Shown: positions 1 to 8,571, counted from the stretch's first letter. The stretch: 64,000 nucleotides of DNA from CBDDCQ01 sp965226285 (GCA_965226285.1 CBDDCQ010000001.1:62001-126000); one strand, 5' to 3'. The notes: generated by a model from the letters alone, not told the origin. A program made the numbers and translations.

Positions 1-510
1 GAACATAGACTTATAGACGATATGGTAGCAGCTTGTATGAAGTGGAACGGAGGGTATGTATGGGCTTGCAAGAATTATGATGGAGATGTACAGTCCGATA
101 CAGTAGCGCAAGGGTTTGGCTCATTGGGATTAATGACTTCTGTGCTCATGACACCCGATGGAAAAACAGTAGAAGCAGAAGCAGCTCACGGAACGGTAAC
201 TAGACACTATCGTCAGCACCAGAAAGGCAAGGCAACTTCTACAAATCCTATTGCCTCTATATTCGCTTGGACTAGAGGACTTACACATAGAGGAAAATTA
301 GATGGTAATCAAGAATTAATAAACTTTTGTGAAACTCTTGAAAACGTCTGTACAGATACTGTAGAATCTGGAAAAATGACTAAAGATTTAGCACTCATTA
401 TACACGGAGATAAAATGACTGATAAAGATTACCTTACCACAGAGGAATTTTTATCCGCTTTAGATGAAAACTTAAAAAAGAGGTTAGTAGCGTTCTTACA
501 AGAATTATAA
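1..510 (+). CDS. icd: NADP-dependent isocitrate dehydrogenase, C-terminal part
   Basis: Isocitrate dehydrogenase oxidises isocitrate to 2-oxoglutarate and CO2 with NADP in the TCA cycle. The frame is open from the first base, so the gene starts upstream of the window; 169 codons remain of a family usually about 400-410 residues long. The visible part carries the metal-binding aspartates (LIDDMVA and NYDGDVQSD) and the cofactor-binding stretch [14 protein letters not shown] followed by [16 protein letters not shown]. These are typical of the eukaryotic-type homodimeric NADP enzyme rather than the E. coli type. Its product would feed the 2-oxoglutarate dehydrogenase encoded at 44186-46891. rdgB follows after 65 bases. 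The family call is secure; the N-terminal half cannot be judged. Confidence 0.96.
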   Translation, partial: EHRLIDDMVAACMKWNGGYVWACKNYDGDVQSDTVAQGFGSLGLMTSVLMTPDGKTVEAEAAHGTVTRHYRQHQKGKATSTNPIASIFAWTRGLTHRGKLDGNQELINFCETLENVCTDTVESGKMTKDLALIIHGDKMTDKDYLTTEEFLSALDENLKKRLVAFLQEL

Positions 511-575
511 AACTCTTAATAGTGAATGTCTTAATTTTTCAAAAAAAAATTAGGACATTGTAGAATTACAATACT

Positions 576-1154
576 ATGAAACTCGTGTTTGCTACTCACA
601 ATCAGAATAAATTAAAGGAACTTAAAAAAATGCTTCCTAGCTGCGTTGAAATATTGAGTTTAACAGATATAGGATGTAATGATGAAATTCCAGAAACAGC
701 AAATACTTTAAAAGAAAATGCCTCTATCAAATCTAAATATATCAATCAAAAGTATAAAATAAATTGTTTTTCGGATGATACGGGTTTAGAAGTCGAAGCC
801 TTGGATAATGCTCCAGGAGTATATTCTGCCAGATATGCAGGAGAGCATCACAATGCTAATGACAATATAGAAAAATTACTAAGTAAGATGCAATTTATAG
901 AGAACCGAAAAGCTCGATTTAGAACCATTATATCTCTTATTTTGGATGGTAAGGAATACTCATTCGAAGGCATCTGTAATGGAGCTATTACCCATAAAAA
1001 ATGTGGTAAAAAGGGTTTTGGTTACGATCCTATATTCAAACCACAAGGAATGGATAAAACTTTTGCCCAAATGAATACAAAAGAAAAAGGAAAAATAAGC
1101 CATAGAGGAAAAGCGATAGAACAATTATTATATTTCTTATCTGAATGCAAGTAA
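576..1154 (+). CDS. rdgB: RdgB/HAM1 non-canonical purine NTP pyrophosphatase
   Basis: This enzyme hydrolyses XTP, ITP and dITP to monophosphates plus pyrophosphate in the cytoplasm, keeping deaminated purines out of DNA and RNA. At 192 residues it has the normal family length. Visible signatures are the N-terminal phosphate-binding THNQNK (residues 7-12), the metal-binding [11 protein letters not shown] (66-76, catalytic Asp67/Asp68), the base-pocket FGYDP (148-152) and SHRGKA (175-180). The ATG at 576 directly starts the conserved MKLVFATHN sequence. It lies 65 bases after icd with no terminator visible between them, so co-transcription is possible. Nothing unusual is seen. Confidence 0.97.
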   Translation: MKLVFATHNQNKLKELKKMLPSCVEILSLTDIGCNDEIPETANTLKENASIKSKYINQKYKINCFSDDTGLEVEALDNAPGVYSARYAGEHHNANDNIEKLLSKMQFIENRKARFRTIISLILDGKEYSFEGICNGAITHKKCGKKGFGYDPIFKPQGMDKTFAQMNTKEKGKISHRGKAIEQLLYFLSECK

Positions 1155-1528
1155 AGGAAGTAATTCTATACTAACTTAACGATAATAGTACTTTAAACAA
1201 AGTATAAACCTTTTTTAAACACAATTTTTTCATAGCTCTAAATAATTTAAAACAAATGCCTTTTGATGGTATTATTTTAGAATAGAAGCATCAAATACTT
1301 GCTCATGATTATCAAAAAGCCCTTATCTCTTTGACCGCTATTGTGCGCGTAGTTTATTTTTTAACTTATAAGACCATTGCAATATAATTTATTAAAAATG
1401 GGTAATAAATAGATATTACAATTTATACTTTTTTTACTTTTTTCTTGGTTATTAAAAAATTGGTTATTAAAAAAATTGTGCATATTTGCATGTTGGCATT
1501 CATTCAATTGAATTTAAAACTTGATGAA
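1155..1528 (+). other. intergenic region upstream of the repeat barrel gene
   Basis: No convincing gene is seen on either strand. Near the right end, 1481-1488 reads CATATTTG, one base from the TAnnTTTG -7 consensus, with TTG elements 20-25 bases upstream. A transcript from here would start near 1495, after the TTG codon at 1445 that would otherwise open the reading frame. This is why 1529 was chosen as the start of the next gene. Confidence 0.5.
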
Positions 1529-2290
1529 ATGAGAACAAGCAGATTTATTAATCCAAGTGATTTTAAGAAAAAAGTACTAATCCTTTTAACATTACTTTTC
1601 TTGACGTCCTATTCAATTTATGCACAAGGACAATTACAACTCAATGAAAGACAATTACAACTCAATGAAGGACAATTACAACTCAATGAAGGACAATTAC
1701 AACTCAATGAAGGACAATTACAACTCAATGAAGGACAATTACAACTCAATGAAGGACAATTACAACTCAATGGAGGTCTAGGTTTTTTCGGTTTCGTGGG
1801 TATAGCTGTTTATGCTGGATTGGACTATGGTCTTCACTCTGATATAACTGTTGGCTGGGAGTTGTCTTATATACGTTTATTATTGTTAGACCACATTTTT
1901 GGATTTGAATACAATCACAGTATTATAGGTATTTCCGCTAATGGTAATTATCACTTCAATACGTTGCTTGATATCCCATCAAACTGGGATTTGTATGCAG
2001 GTCTTAATTTAGGTTTCTACATTTGGAACACTGGCTACTATCAGGGCTTCAGTTCCTTACCCCTGTTACCCCTGTACCTGTTCCTATCTATTTTTAACCC
2101 CCCTGAATCTGGCTATCAGGGCTCAAGTTCATCAGTTTTAGGATTAGGTGCTCAAATTGGGTGGCGATATTACTTCAATGATAATTGGAGCATTTACTTA
2201 GAATTAGAAGAAGATTGGGGCGTTAGCTTAGAATTTGGAGATAGGAGCAAAACTAGTGGAGGTAAAATTGGAGTCTCTTATCTTTTTTAA
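1529..2290 (+). CDS. secreted outer-membrane barrel-like protein with heptad repeats
   Basis: No named family was recognised. The ATG at 1529 gives a clean signal peptide: charged MRTSRFINPSDFKKK, a hydrophobic core, then YAQ as probable cleavage site near residue 33. Immediately after it come seven copies of the heptad QLQLNEG (one with R, the last ending GG), encoded by a 21-bp tandem repeat. The remaining ~170 residues alternate aromatic and polar residues (DYGLHSDITVGWELSYI, SGGKIGVSYLF at the C-terminus) as in small outer-membrane beta-barrels, ending in an aromatic residue. A loop near residues 180-200 is rich in Leu, Pro and Ser. The gene stands alone between a weak promoter at 1481 and a hairpin at 2317. 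Barrel topology is an inference from sequence pattern. Confidence 0.75.
   Translation: MRTSRFINPSDFKKKVLILLTLLFLTSYSIYAQGQLQLNERQLQLNEGQLQLNEGQLQLNEGQLQLNEGQLQLNEGQLQLNGGLGFFGFVGIAVYAGLDYGLHSDITVGWELSYIRLLLLDHIFGFEYNHSIIGISANGNYHFNTLLDIPSNWDLYAGLNLGFYIWNTGYYQGFSSLPLLPLYLFLSIFNPPESGYQGSSSSVLGLGAQIGWRYYFNDNWSIYLELEEDWGVSLEFGDRSKTSGGKIGVSYLF
1628..1774 (+). repeat. seven tandem 21-bp units, in frame
   Basis: Seven head-to-tail copies of a 21-bp unit (core CAATTACAACTCAATGAA) start at 1628, 1649, 1670, 1691, 1712, 1733 and 1754. Copies 1 and 3-6 are identical; copy 2 begins A instead of G (Gly to Arg) and copy 7 ends GGA instead of GAA. The period is a multiple of three, so gain or loss of units keeps the reading frame and changes only the length of the segment between signal peptide and barrel. 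Such identity at the DNA level points to recent slippage expansion. Confidence 0.97.
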
Positions 2291-2316
2291 AATTGAAGAA
2301 CGAAATGCCAACATTG

Positions 2317-2344
2317 TATAAAGGGCATTAAAACGCCCTTTATA
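2317..2344 (+). terminator. hairpin after barrel gene
   Basis: A perfect 10-bp inverted repeat, TATAAAGGGC at 2317-2326 and GCCCTTTATA at 2335-2344, with an 8-base loop, lies 27 bases after the stop codon of the barrel gene. There is no long T tract, so it may act as a processing or bidirectional terminator hairpin. Confidence 0.6.
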
Positions 2345-2442
2345 CTAACCGTTATGTATTTATAATCATGGTATGAATGAACAATCTTGTTGTTCTTCGT
2401 TACTGTGATGTAAAACATATCTTTAATATTTATTTGATCCGG

Positions 2443-2472
2443 AAAAATCCTTGCTTTTTTGCAGGATTTTTT
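2443..2472 (+). terminator. rho-independent terminator-like hairpin
   Basis: AAAAATCC..TGC (2443-2454) pairs with GCAGGATTTTTT (2461-2472) around a T6 loop, with one bulged T, and ends in a run of T. It is A/T symmetric and could serve both strands. It lies downstream (in minus-strand sense) of the peptidase relic at 2597-2800 as well as after the barrel gene. Confidence 0.6.
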
Positions 2473-2596
2473 CGTTTTATATATAGTTTATCTAATAGTA
2501 TTCTTTAATATCTAATTCTAACCACTTATTATGCCCTTTATAGCACTTTTATTTACGCTTACTATTTTTTAAACAATTTACTCTTTTACTCCAACA

Positions 2597-2800
2597 CTAA
2601 TATTCATTGAGTTTATACCAGCCATTATATGAGCCTCTCCATCCCCAATTTATATAGAATTTGGACGGCAATATCATTGTAGTTTACTACCGGATAATAT
2701 TTTGCATATTATAGGGTCTGATCGAGAATCTAAGTTTATTGTTTCTATTTTATTGTCTGTTTTGGTAACCTTGTAACACCCAAACTTGACCCTCTGTATA
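2597..2800 (-). pseudogene. relic of a C10 (streptopain-like) cysteine peptidase
   Basis: On the minus strand, 2677 down to 2597 reads MILPSKFYINWGWRGSYN then GWYKLNEY and a stop. The YINWGW-RGSYNGWY pattern is the C-terminal signature of peptidase family C10 (SpeB-like), where the asparagine-tryptophan of the active site lies in a sequence of the type FHxNWGWGGxxNG. About 45 codons upstream, near 2755-2791 in another frame, GQVWVLQGYQNR matches the region around the catalytic His (GHAWVVDGY in family members), but with Gln in place of His. Stops and frameshifts separate the pieces and no N-terminal half was found. It is therefore a decayed 3' fragment. The assignment rests on motif memory, not alignment. 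Confidence 0.5.
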
Positions 2801-3028
2801 ATGGTATGTAGTTATTTTAAATTTTAGACTATTTCTTGTTTCATTTTTTCCTTTTAAAGTAAAGGAATCTCGCTTGGGTAATAGGTTAACATTATAAAGA
2901 ACTACCTGTTATAGTGCAATATTTGCAAATAAACAATTTAAAATTTCAATTTTTTAGAGGTCTTTTTTAACCATTTTAAACTACTCGTTGCAGTTAAAAA
3001 ACTACACTAATAGTTTTGTTTTTTTATG

Positions 3029-3036
3029 TAAGTTTG
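3029..3036 (+). promoter_or_regulatory. -7 element for the phosphatase-sulfatase unit
   Basis: TAAGTTTG fits the Bacteroidota TAnnTTTG consensus, with TTTTG 12-16 bases upstream as a possible -33 element at short spacing. It lies 35 bases before the ATG at 3071. Confidence 0.6.
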
Positions 3037-3070
3037 CACAATCAAAACTTAATACCTTATATTAAATATT

Positions 3071-4690
3071 ATGAAAAACATTACTTTTTTATTCTTTTTA
3101 ACACTACTTTTTTACTACAGATGTGATACTACTTCTAAAAATGAAAATTTACCTCCCCCTGTTATCGCTCCTTTCAAAAAGTTGGATACGATTGCTAAAA
3201 ACGATTGGTGGAATAGAAAACCCAATAAAATAATTGATGTAAAAATAAAACGAGAAGAGGTAATAGCGTTTGGTATCTATACAGTTTCAAATAAAATACT
3301 AAAACTCACTGCACAATTATTTCCATTATATCCCGATGAGACCAGAGAAGTACGATTAGAAATAAAAGAAGGTAAACAGTGGAAAGAAGTTCAACGAAAA
3401 AAAGTCAATGATTTAGGTTGGTCTACTCTGTTTAGAATAGCAAATTGGGATGATTCAAAAGATATACCCTATCGTATATTACACGGAAAAAAAGCATCTT
3501 TTGAAGGACTGATAAGAAAAAATCCAAAGGATAAAAAGGAAATTGTTCTAGTGGCATTGTCTTGTAATAGTAATAATGATAGAGGAGATCGTGCAAACTA
3601 CATTCGCAATATTAACTACCAAAATCCCGATATTGTCTTTTTTGCGGGAGATCAATCTTATGACCATAAAGAACATACGGCAGCATGGCTAAAATTTGGT
3701 ATGCAATTTAGAGAAATTTTTAGAAACCGCCCATGTATTACTATACCTGATGACCACGACATTGGTCAAGGGAACCTCTGGGGGGAGTATGGAAAAAAAG
3801 CATCTACTCCCGCCGGTAACGATGGAGGATATTACCACCATCCAGAATATGTAAAAATGGTAGAAAGGTGTCAAACAGCACATTTACCAGACCCTTATGA
3901 TCACACCCCCGTGAAAAGAGGAATAGGTGTATATTATACTAGTTTAACTGTGGGAAACGTTGATTTTGCCATTATTGAAGATAGAAAGTTCAAATCAGGT
4001 CCCAAAGGAAAAATACCACAAATGGGACCCAGACCCGATCATATAAGAGATCCTAATTACGATCCCGCAACAGTGGACAAAAAAGGTTTAGAATTACTCG
4101 GAAAAAGGCAATTAGACTTTTTACAGGTGTGGGGCAAACAAAACAAAACGATGATGAAAGCTGTACTATCACAAACGGGATTTTGTGGAGGAGCACACCT
4201 ACACGGAAGAAAAACCAATCGTCTACACGCAGATATGGATTCTAACGGTTGGCCACAAACGGGAAGAAATAAGGCTCTAAAGTTAATAAAACAAGCTAAT
4301 GCCATTCATATAGCGGGAGACCAGCATTTAGCAACCGTTATTCATCACGGTATAGATAAATTTGAGGATGGTCCTTGGGCTTTTGTAGTACCTGCTATCG
4401 TAAATAATTATTACAGTAGATGGTGGTGGCCCAAGGACGAAAAAGCAGGTAAAAATTCCAATGGCGTTTTACCTTGGAACGGAAGATATTTAGATGGGTT
4501 CAACAACAAAATCACTATGCACGCTTATGCCAATCCAGATAGTTCATCTCATGGGGCGGGATATGGTCTCATTAGGTTTAATACTGCGAAAACGGAAGTA
4601 ACCTTTGAATGTTGGTCTAGATATACTAATGTAACCCAAAAAGGTGCCAAACAGTTTAAAGGATGGCCTATTACAGTAAAAATGGATTAA
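3071..4690 (+). CDS. PhoD-like metallophosphatase, exported
   Basis: The protein (539 aa) belongs to the alkaline phosphatase D / PhoD-like family, binuclear metal phosphoesterases that act outside the cytoplasm on phosphate esters or diesters. Metal-ligand motifs are seen in order: FFAGDQSYDH (residues 191-199), PDDHDIGQGNLW (226-237) and HIAGDQHLATVIHH (413-426). An N-terminal hydrophobic segment (MKNITFLFFLTLLFYY) followed by RCD gives a signal peptide; Cys18 may be lipidated but the lipobox is poor. Residues 40-150 form a beta-rich N-terminal domain as is usual in PhoD proteins. The frameshifted sulfatase follows after 53 bases, suggesting a unit that releases phosphate and sulfate from organic esters. 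The true substrate is unknown. Confidence 0.88.
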   Translation: MKNITFLFFLTLLFYYRCDTTSKNENLPPPVIAPFKKLDTIAKNDWWNRKPNKIIDVKIKREEVIAFGIYTVSNKILKLTAQLFPLYPDETREVRLEIKEGKQWKEVQRKKVNDLGWSTLFRIANWDDSKDIPYRILHGKKASFEGLIRKNPKDKKEIVLVALSCNSNNDRGDRANYIRNINYQNPDIVFFAGDQSYDHKEHTAAWLKFGMQFREIFRNRPCITIPDDHDIGQGNLWGEYGKKASTPAGNDGGYYHHPEYVKMVERCQTAHLPDPYDHTPVKRGIGVYYTSLTVGNVDFAIIEDRKFKSGPKGKIPQMGPRPDHIRDPNYDPATVDKKGLELLGKRQLDFLQVWGKQNKTMMKAVLSQTGFCGGAHLHGRKTNRLHADMDSNGWPQTGRNKALKLIKQANAIHIAGDQHLATVIHHGIDKFEDGPWAFVVPAIVNNYYSRWWWPKDEKAGKNSNGVLPWNGRYLDGFNNKITMHAYANPDSSSHGAGYGLIRFNTAKTEVTFECWSRYTNVTQKGAKQFKGWPITVKMD

Positions 4691-4743
4691 AATTAGAACT
4701 TAGTATTTGCATTGTTTTGGGACGATCTTAAAAATTAATTACT

Positions 4744-6130
4744 ATGAGATATAAAATTTTATCTTGTATAGTTTTAGTATCATTAGTATATTCTTCATGT
4801 AAAAATCACGAGAATATAAACAAACCTAATATCGTACTCATCAATATTGACGATTTAGGCTGGAAAGATGTAAGTTTTATGGGTTCTAAATACTACGAAA
4901 CGCCTCATATCGATGCATTGTCTTCTCGAGGCATGATCTACAAATGGATACGCTGCTGCCTCTAATTGCGCTCCTAGTAGAGCATCTTTAATGACCGGAA
5001 AATGGACTCCAAGACACGGTATTTATACTGTTGGTAGTTCTAAAAGAGGTAAGTCTAAACACCGAAAGTTAATTCCTATCAAGAACACAGTTATATTATC
5101 GGACAAATACGAAATCATTCCTAAAGTTTTAAAGGAAAATGGCTATAAAACATGTCATGCGGGCAAATGGCATTTGAGTAAAAACCTCTCAAATTATGGT
5201 TTTGATGTCAACATTGGGGGAGGACATAACGGACATGCTAGAAGTTATTATCCTCCATACAAGAATGTAAAAATAGAAGGTAGAAAAAGTAAGTATCTCA
5301 CAGATCTAATTATGGAAAAGACATTAGAATTTGTAGATACTGTCAAACAACCGTTTTTCTTATCTTATGCACCCTATGCAGTGCACACTCCTATACATCC
5401 AGTCAATAGCCTATTAGATAAATATAAAAATAAGCCCACATGGAATGGGCAGCAAAACCCTGCTTATGCAACCATGATAGAAAACCTAGACAGAAATATT
5501 GGACTATTGATCTCTAGAATCGAAAGCAAAGGATTATTTGACAATACCGTAATTATCTTTACTGCTGATAATGGGGGACTTTATGGTATCACGCAGCAAT
5601 ATCCACTAAGAGCGGGAAAGGGAAGTTATTATGAAGGAGGAATTCGTGAACCTTTCTTTTTTGTATGGAATCATAAAATTAAAGGCAATACTGTAAGTAA
5701 TATCCCTATTACAAATTTAGATATATTCCCAACAGTACTAGAAATATGCAGTATAGATAAACGGAATTACAATACTGATGGTATTTCACTCATACCTATT
5801 TTAACGGGCAAATTAGATGTTTTAGAACGACCTTTGTTTTGGCATTTTCCCATATATCTACAGGCTTATAAAAAGAATAATGAAAACCGTGATCCATTGT
5901 TTCGAACTCGACCAGGTTCAGTTGTAAGATATGGAAAATGGAAACTTCATTATTACTTTGAAAATAATGAGGTAGAACTATATAACTTAGAGGAAGATAA
6001 AGGCGAGAGGAATAATCTTGCTCATATTGAACCCAATGAAACAAAAAAACTACTAAAACATCTTAAAACATGGTGGAGAGAAACCAATGCTCCAATCCCT
6101 AAGTCTATAAACCCTGAATATGAGGAATAA
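4744..6130 (+). pseudogene. lipoprotein sulfatase interrupted by a frameshift
   Basis: Two overlapping frames together encode one arylsulfatase-type (S1) sulfatase of about 460 residues. The first part (from ATG 4744) has a lipoprotein signal ending YSSC and the metal-binding NIDDLGW (residues 34-40), then runs GMIYK and stops at 4963-4965. In the next frame the expected continuation NGYAAASNCAPSRASLMTG is intact, so the shift (+1 base or -2 bases) lies near 4935-4945. The catalytic Cys to be converted to formylglycine (CxPSR) is encoded at 4967-4969, only about ten codons after the shift. Downstream sequence is complete: CHAGKWHL, FTADNGG, YYEGGIREPF and a full C-terminal domain without further stops. 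This is a recent pseudogene, a sequencing error, or a programmed shift; the first two are most likely. Confidence 0.85.
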
Positions 6131-6135
6131 ACAAA

Positions 6136-7617
6136 CTATTTTATATTGAAATTCTCTATAATATCTGAAGCTATTAAAGAATGATAACATTTATTATCAA
6201 GGGCTTTATCTGCTGCTTTACCATGAAAATATACAGCAAGTATAGCAGCGTATAAAGGTTCGTACTTCTGAGCAAGTAATCCGGTAATTATTCCTGTGAG
6301 TACATCTCCACTACCTGCAGTTGCCATACCTTGATTACCCGAAGTATTAAAAAACAGTTCTCCTGTGATGGAGGAAATACAGGTATAGGCGTCTTTTAGT
6401 ACAATAATACACCTATGCTTTTTCGAAAATTCTTTTTGTTTTTCTAATCTCTCAACAGTATTCCTCGATTCTCCCACAAGCCTATCAAACTCCTTAATAT
6501 GTGGCGTTAAAATGGTATGAATAGGTAAGTAATTTATCAGTCTTTTATGTAGAGATATAATATTTATGGCATCGGCATCTAATACTAAGGGTTGCATACT
6601 ATTTTTAAGGAGGTTTTCAAATAGTTTTACCGTTAATTTATCCTTACCTATTCCTGGACCTATCCCAATAGCGTTGTATTTTTCTGTATCTGGTAATTTC
6701 GTCAAGATAAGGTGATTTTTATCAGTCAAACACATTGATTCAGGTATAGATGTCTGTAAAATTTCATATCCACATTTTGGTACAAAAGTAGTTAATAACC
6801 CTACTCCACTTCTTAGAGAGGCTTTGGCAGCCAATATAGCAGCTCCTATTTTTCCATACGAACCCGCTATTAAAAATGCATGTCCATAAGTTCCCTTGTG
6901 AGAATGCTTTTTTCTTTGTTTTAAGAATCTTCTAACCTCTTCATCAAGTATAAATATATCTGAGTCTTGCTGTTGTATAAATGCCTCATCTAATCCAATA
7001 TCTACGACTTTCCAATTCTTTACATAAGTACCACTTTCAGGAAAAAAGAAAGACAGTTTAGGTCTTTGAAAACTAATGACAAAATCAGACTTTACAATGT
7101 TTTTAGAACTAGAAATACTATCCCCAAAAAGACCTGAAGGAACATCTATAGAATAAATAGGCTTATTTAAATTGTTGATAGTTTCTATCACCTTAGCAAC
7201 AAATCCCTTTACAGGAGCATTCAACCCCAAACCTAATATGGCATCTATAATCATATCAAATTGGGAAAGATTGGGTAAATTATCCATTGAATTTATAACT
7301 ACCACATCCCCCAATCTATCTAAGTTTGATTTACAATCTCGGGAAAGTTTATCTTTAAACTTTACAAGTATAGCCGTAGCTAAAACACCTCGTTCCCTTA
7401 ATAATCTACATACGGCAAACCCATCTCCTCCATTGTTTCCTATTCCACAGAATATTGCTATTTTCTTATCTTTTATATCTCGCTTTATAAATGCCTCTAC
7501 AAATGAAAGAGCAGCTGTTTCCATCAATGCTAACGATGAAATAAACTTTACATCAATGGTATAATTGTCTGCTTGCCTAGTCTGGGTAACATTTAATATC
7601 TTTTTTAAACCTTTCAT
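6136..7617 (-). CDS. nnr: bifunctional NAD(P)HX epimerase / ADP-dependent dehydratase
   Basis: This repairs hydrated NADH and NADPH: the N-terminal NnrE domain interconverts R- and S-NAD(P)HX, and the C-terminal NnrD domain dehydrates S-NAD(P)HX using ADP. The ATG at 7617 (MKGLKKILNVTQTRQAD) was chosen over an in-frame one six codons upstream because it fits the family start and lies 25 bases after the promoter's expected start site. It gives 493 aa, the usual length. GIGNNGGDGFAVCRLL marks the epimerase; IGIGPGIGKD, PLVLDADAIN, LTPHIKEFDRL and GMATAGSGDVLTGIITG mark the dehydratase with its ADP site. Its 3' end faces the sulfatase with only 5 bases between stops. It is a single-gene unit. 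Confidence 0.95.
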   Translation of the reverse strand: MKGLKKILNVTQTRQADNYTIDVKFISSLALMETAALSFVEAFIKRDIKDKKIAIFCGIGNNGGDGFAVCRLLRERGVLATAILVKFKDKLSRDCKSNLDRLGDVVVINSMDNLPNLSQFDMIIDAILGLGLNAPVKGFVAKVIETINNLNKPIYSIDVPSGLFGDSISSSKNIVKSDFVISFQRPKLSFFFPESGTYVKNWKVVDIGLDEAFIQQQDSDIFILDEEVRRFLKQRKKHSHKGTYGHAFLIAGSYGKIGAAILAAKASLRSGVGLLTTFVPKCGYEILQTSIPESMCLTDKNHLILTKLPDTEKYNAIGIGPGIGKDKLTVKLFENLLKNSMQPLVLDADAINIISLHKRLINYLPIHTILTPHIKEFDRLVGESRNTVERLEKQKEFSKKHRCIIVLKDAYTCISSITGELFFNTSGNQGMATAGSGDVLTGIITGLLAQKYEPLYAAILAVYFHGKAADKALDNKCYHSLIASDIIENFNIK

Positions 7618-7648
7618 TTGGTAAACTAAATGCAATTATTCTATGCTC

Positions 7649-7656
7649 CAAATTTA
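7649..7656 (-). promoter_or_regulatory. -7 element for nnr
   Basis: On the minus strand this reads TAAATTTG, a perfect match to TAnnTTTG, placing the transcript start near 7642, 25 bases before the nnr ATG at 7617. The region where a -33 element would lie is inside the 110-bp repeat at 7661-7770. Confidence 0.7.
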
Positions 7657-7660
7657 CAAA

Positions 7661-7770
7661 AATTATTTTTAAGCGTTTTACGTTCATTTTTTAGGGTGGT
7701 AATCACTCAATGAAAAAATATTATCGTAATTATAAATTGTAGTTAAATATAATCGCAGTAAAATTTCAAA
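7661..7770. repeat. 110-bp dispersed repeat, copy A
   Basis: This segment (beginning AATTATTTTTAAGCG, centre GGTGGTAATCACTCAATG, ending AAAATTTCAAA) matches 8869-8978 base for base at roughly 85-90 percent by eye with at most one single-base gap. The two copies have the same orientation and bracket the accessory stretch between nnr and the Bor-like gene. The last 30 bases of copy A run into the barrel relic. Confidence 0.85.
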
Positions 7771-7933
7771 TAATACTAAAGTTAGCTTAAGAGGTGCAGA
7801 TGACGTACAAGCGAAAAATAATGGTATGCTTGCAGGTTTAGGTTTCGTATTGTATGATAAAGGTACATTAGAAATTGCTTATGCAAAGGAATCAAAATTT
7901 TTAATGTTTAGCGTAGCATATCTTTTATTTTAA
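7739..7933 (+). pseudogene. 3' remnant of an outer-membrane barrel protein gene
   Basis: An open frame without a start codon, immediately preceded by an in-frame stop, encodes 64 residues containing KVSLRGADDVQAKNNGM, LAGLGFVLYDKGTLEIAY and the C-terminus FLMFSVAYLLF. The alternating hydrophobic pattern and the terminal Phe are typical of the last strands of an outer-membrane beta-barrel. The 5' part is missing and is replaced by repeat copy A, so the gene was probably truncated when that repeat arose. Not expected to be expressed. Confidence 0.55.
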
Positions 7934-7989
7934 TCATAAGCTGCTTATTTTTTTGTCGTGCCCTTTGGGCAGATGTCAAAAAAATTAAT

Positions 7990-7997
7990 TACCTTTG
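7990..7997 (+). promoter_or_regulatory. -7 element for candidate small RNA 1
   Basis: TACCTTTG matches TAnnTTTG, and CTTTGGG lies about 20 bases upstream as a plausible -33 element (TTTG). No protein-coding start follows within a sensible distance; the next structure is a terminator hairpin, which suggests a short non-coding transcript. Confidence 0.6.
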
Positions 7998-8002
7998 CAA
8001 CT

Positions 8003-8076
8003 TTAACATTTATTTGGGTGCTTAGTTTTTTGGCTTTTCCTTTGGGTTGATGCCAAAGAATCTAAGCACCTTTTTT
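8003..8076 (+). ncRNA. candidate small RNA ending in a long hairpin
   Basis: A transcript from the promoter at 7990 would run about 75 bases to a strong terminator: GGTGCTTAG (8017-8025) pairs with CTAAGCACC (8062-8070), and after a small internal loop TTTGGC (8029-8034) pairs with GCCAAA (8052-8057), followed by T6 (8071-8076). There is no start codon followed by a usable frame. The apical loop (CTTTTCCTTTGGGTTGAT) resembles the sequence around the promoter's -33 element at 7960-7985, so part of the unit looks duplicated. It may be a free small RNA or merely the terminator of something upstream; the promoter favours the former. Confidence 0.45.
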
Positions 8077-8256
8077 AACGTAAAAAATTGACGATACAGA
8101 TAGAGTAAAACTACACTAATGGAATAAGGTTATTTTTTTTGAACATCATACATACATTTCTGATACATCATAAAATTAACACCATAGTTAGCACTAATGG
8201 AACTTAATTATAAATTTCAGTTACATATCAAATACACAAGAAATAATAATAAATTC

Positions 8257-8264
8257 TATATTTG
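8257..8264 (+). promoter_or_regulatory. -7 element for the 59-aa gene
   Basis: TATATTTG is a perfect TAnnTTTG match 25 bases before the ATG at 8290, the spacing seen for other genes in this window. It supports the small gene being real. Confidence 0.7.
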
Positions 8265-8289
8265 CTAATAAATAACAAAAAATAAATCT

Positions 8290-8469
8290 ATGATACAACA
8301 ACTAAGAAACATTTTAAGCAAGAGATATAGAGGTGGTCTCAATGAATATATGGCAAGAAATGATGAAGTAAGGAGGTTCTTAATAGCAAACAAAAATAAA
8401 TTAAATGAACAAGAATTAGAACAAGCAAGGAGAGAATTAGACAGAATAGGAATGGGAGATTACATCTAA
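8290..8469 (+). CDS. small charged helical protein, 59 aa, unknown function
   Basis: The frame from ATG 8290 encodes 59 residues, starting MIQQLRNILSKRYRGGLNEY and ending RRELDRIGMGDYI. About 40 percent of residues are charged; the second half (KLNEQELEQARRELDRIG) reads as an amphipathic helix and the first half is basic. There is no signal peptide, membrane segment or cysteine. A perfect -7 element lies 25 bases upstream and codon use is like that of neighbouring genes. It stands alone in the accessory stretch between two candidate small RNAs. No family was recognised; a small nucleic-acid- or protein-binding role is possible but not shown. Confidence 0.6.
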   Translation: MIQQLRNILSKRYRGGLNEYMARNDEVRRFLIANKNKLNEQELEQARRELDRIGMGDYI

Positions 8470-8571
8470 TTGATGAAAAAAAGATAAGATAATTTTATTT
8501 ATTTGTCTAACTTACTGGCTTATAATGGTTTGCATTTATTATTATTTTTAATTACTTTTAATTATTATTTA

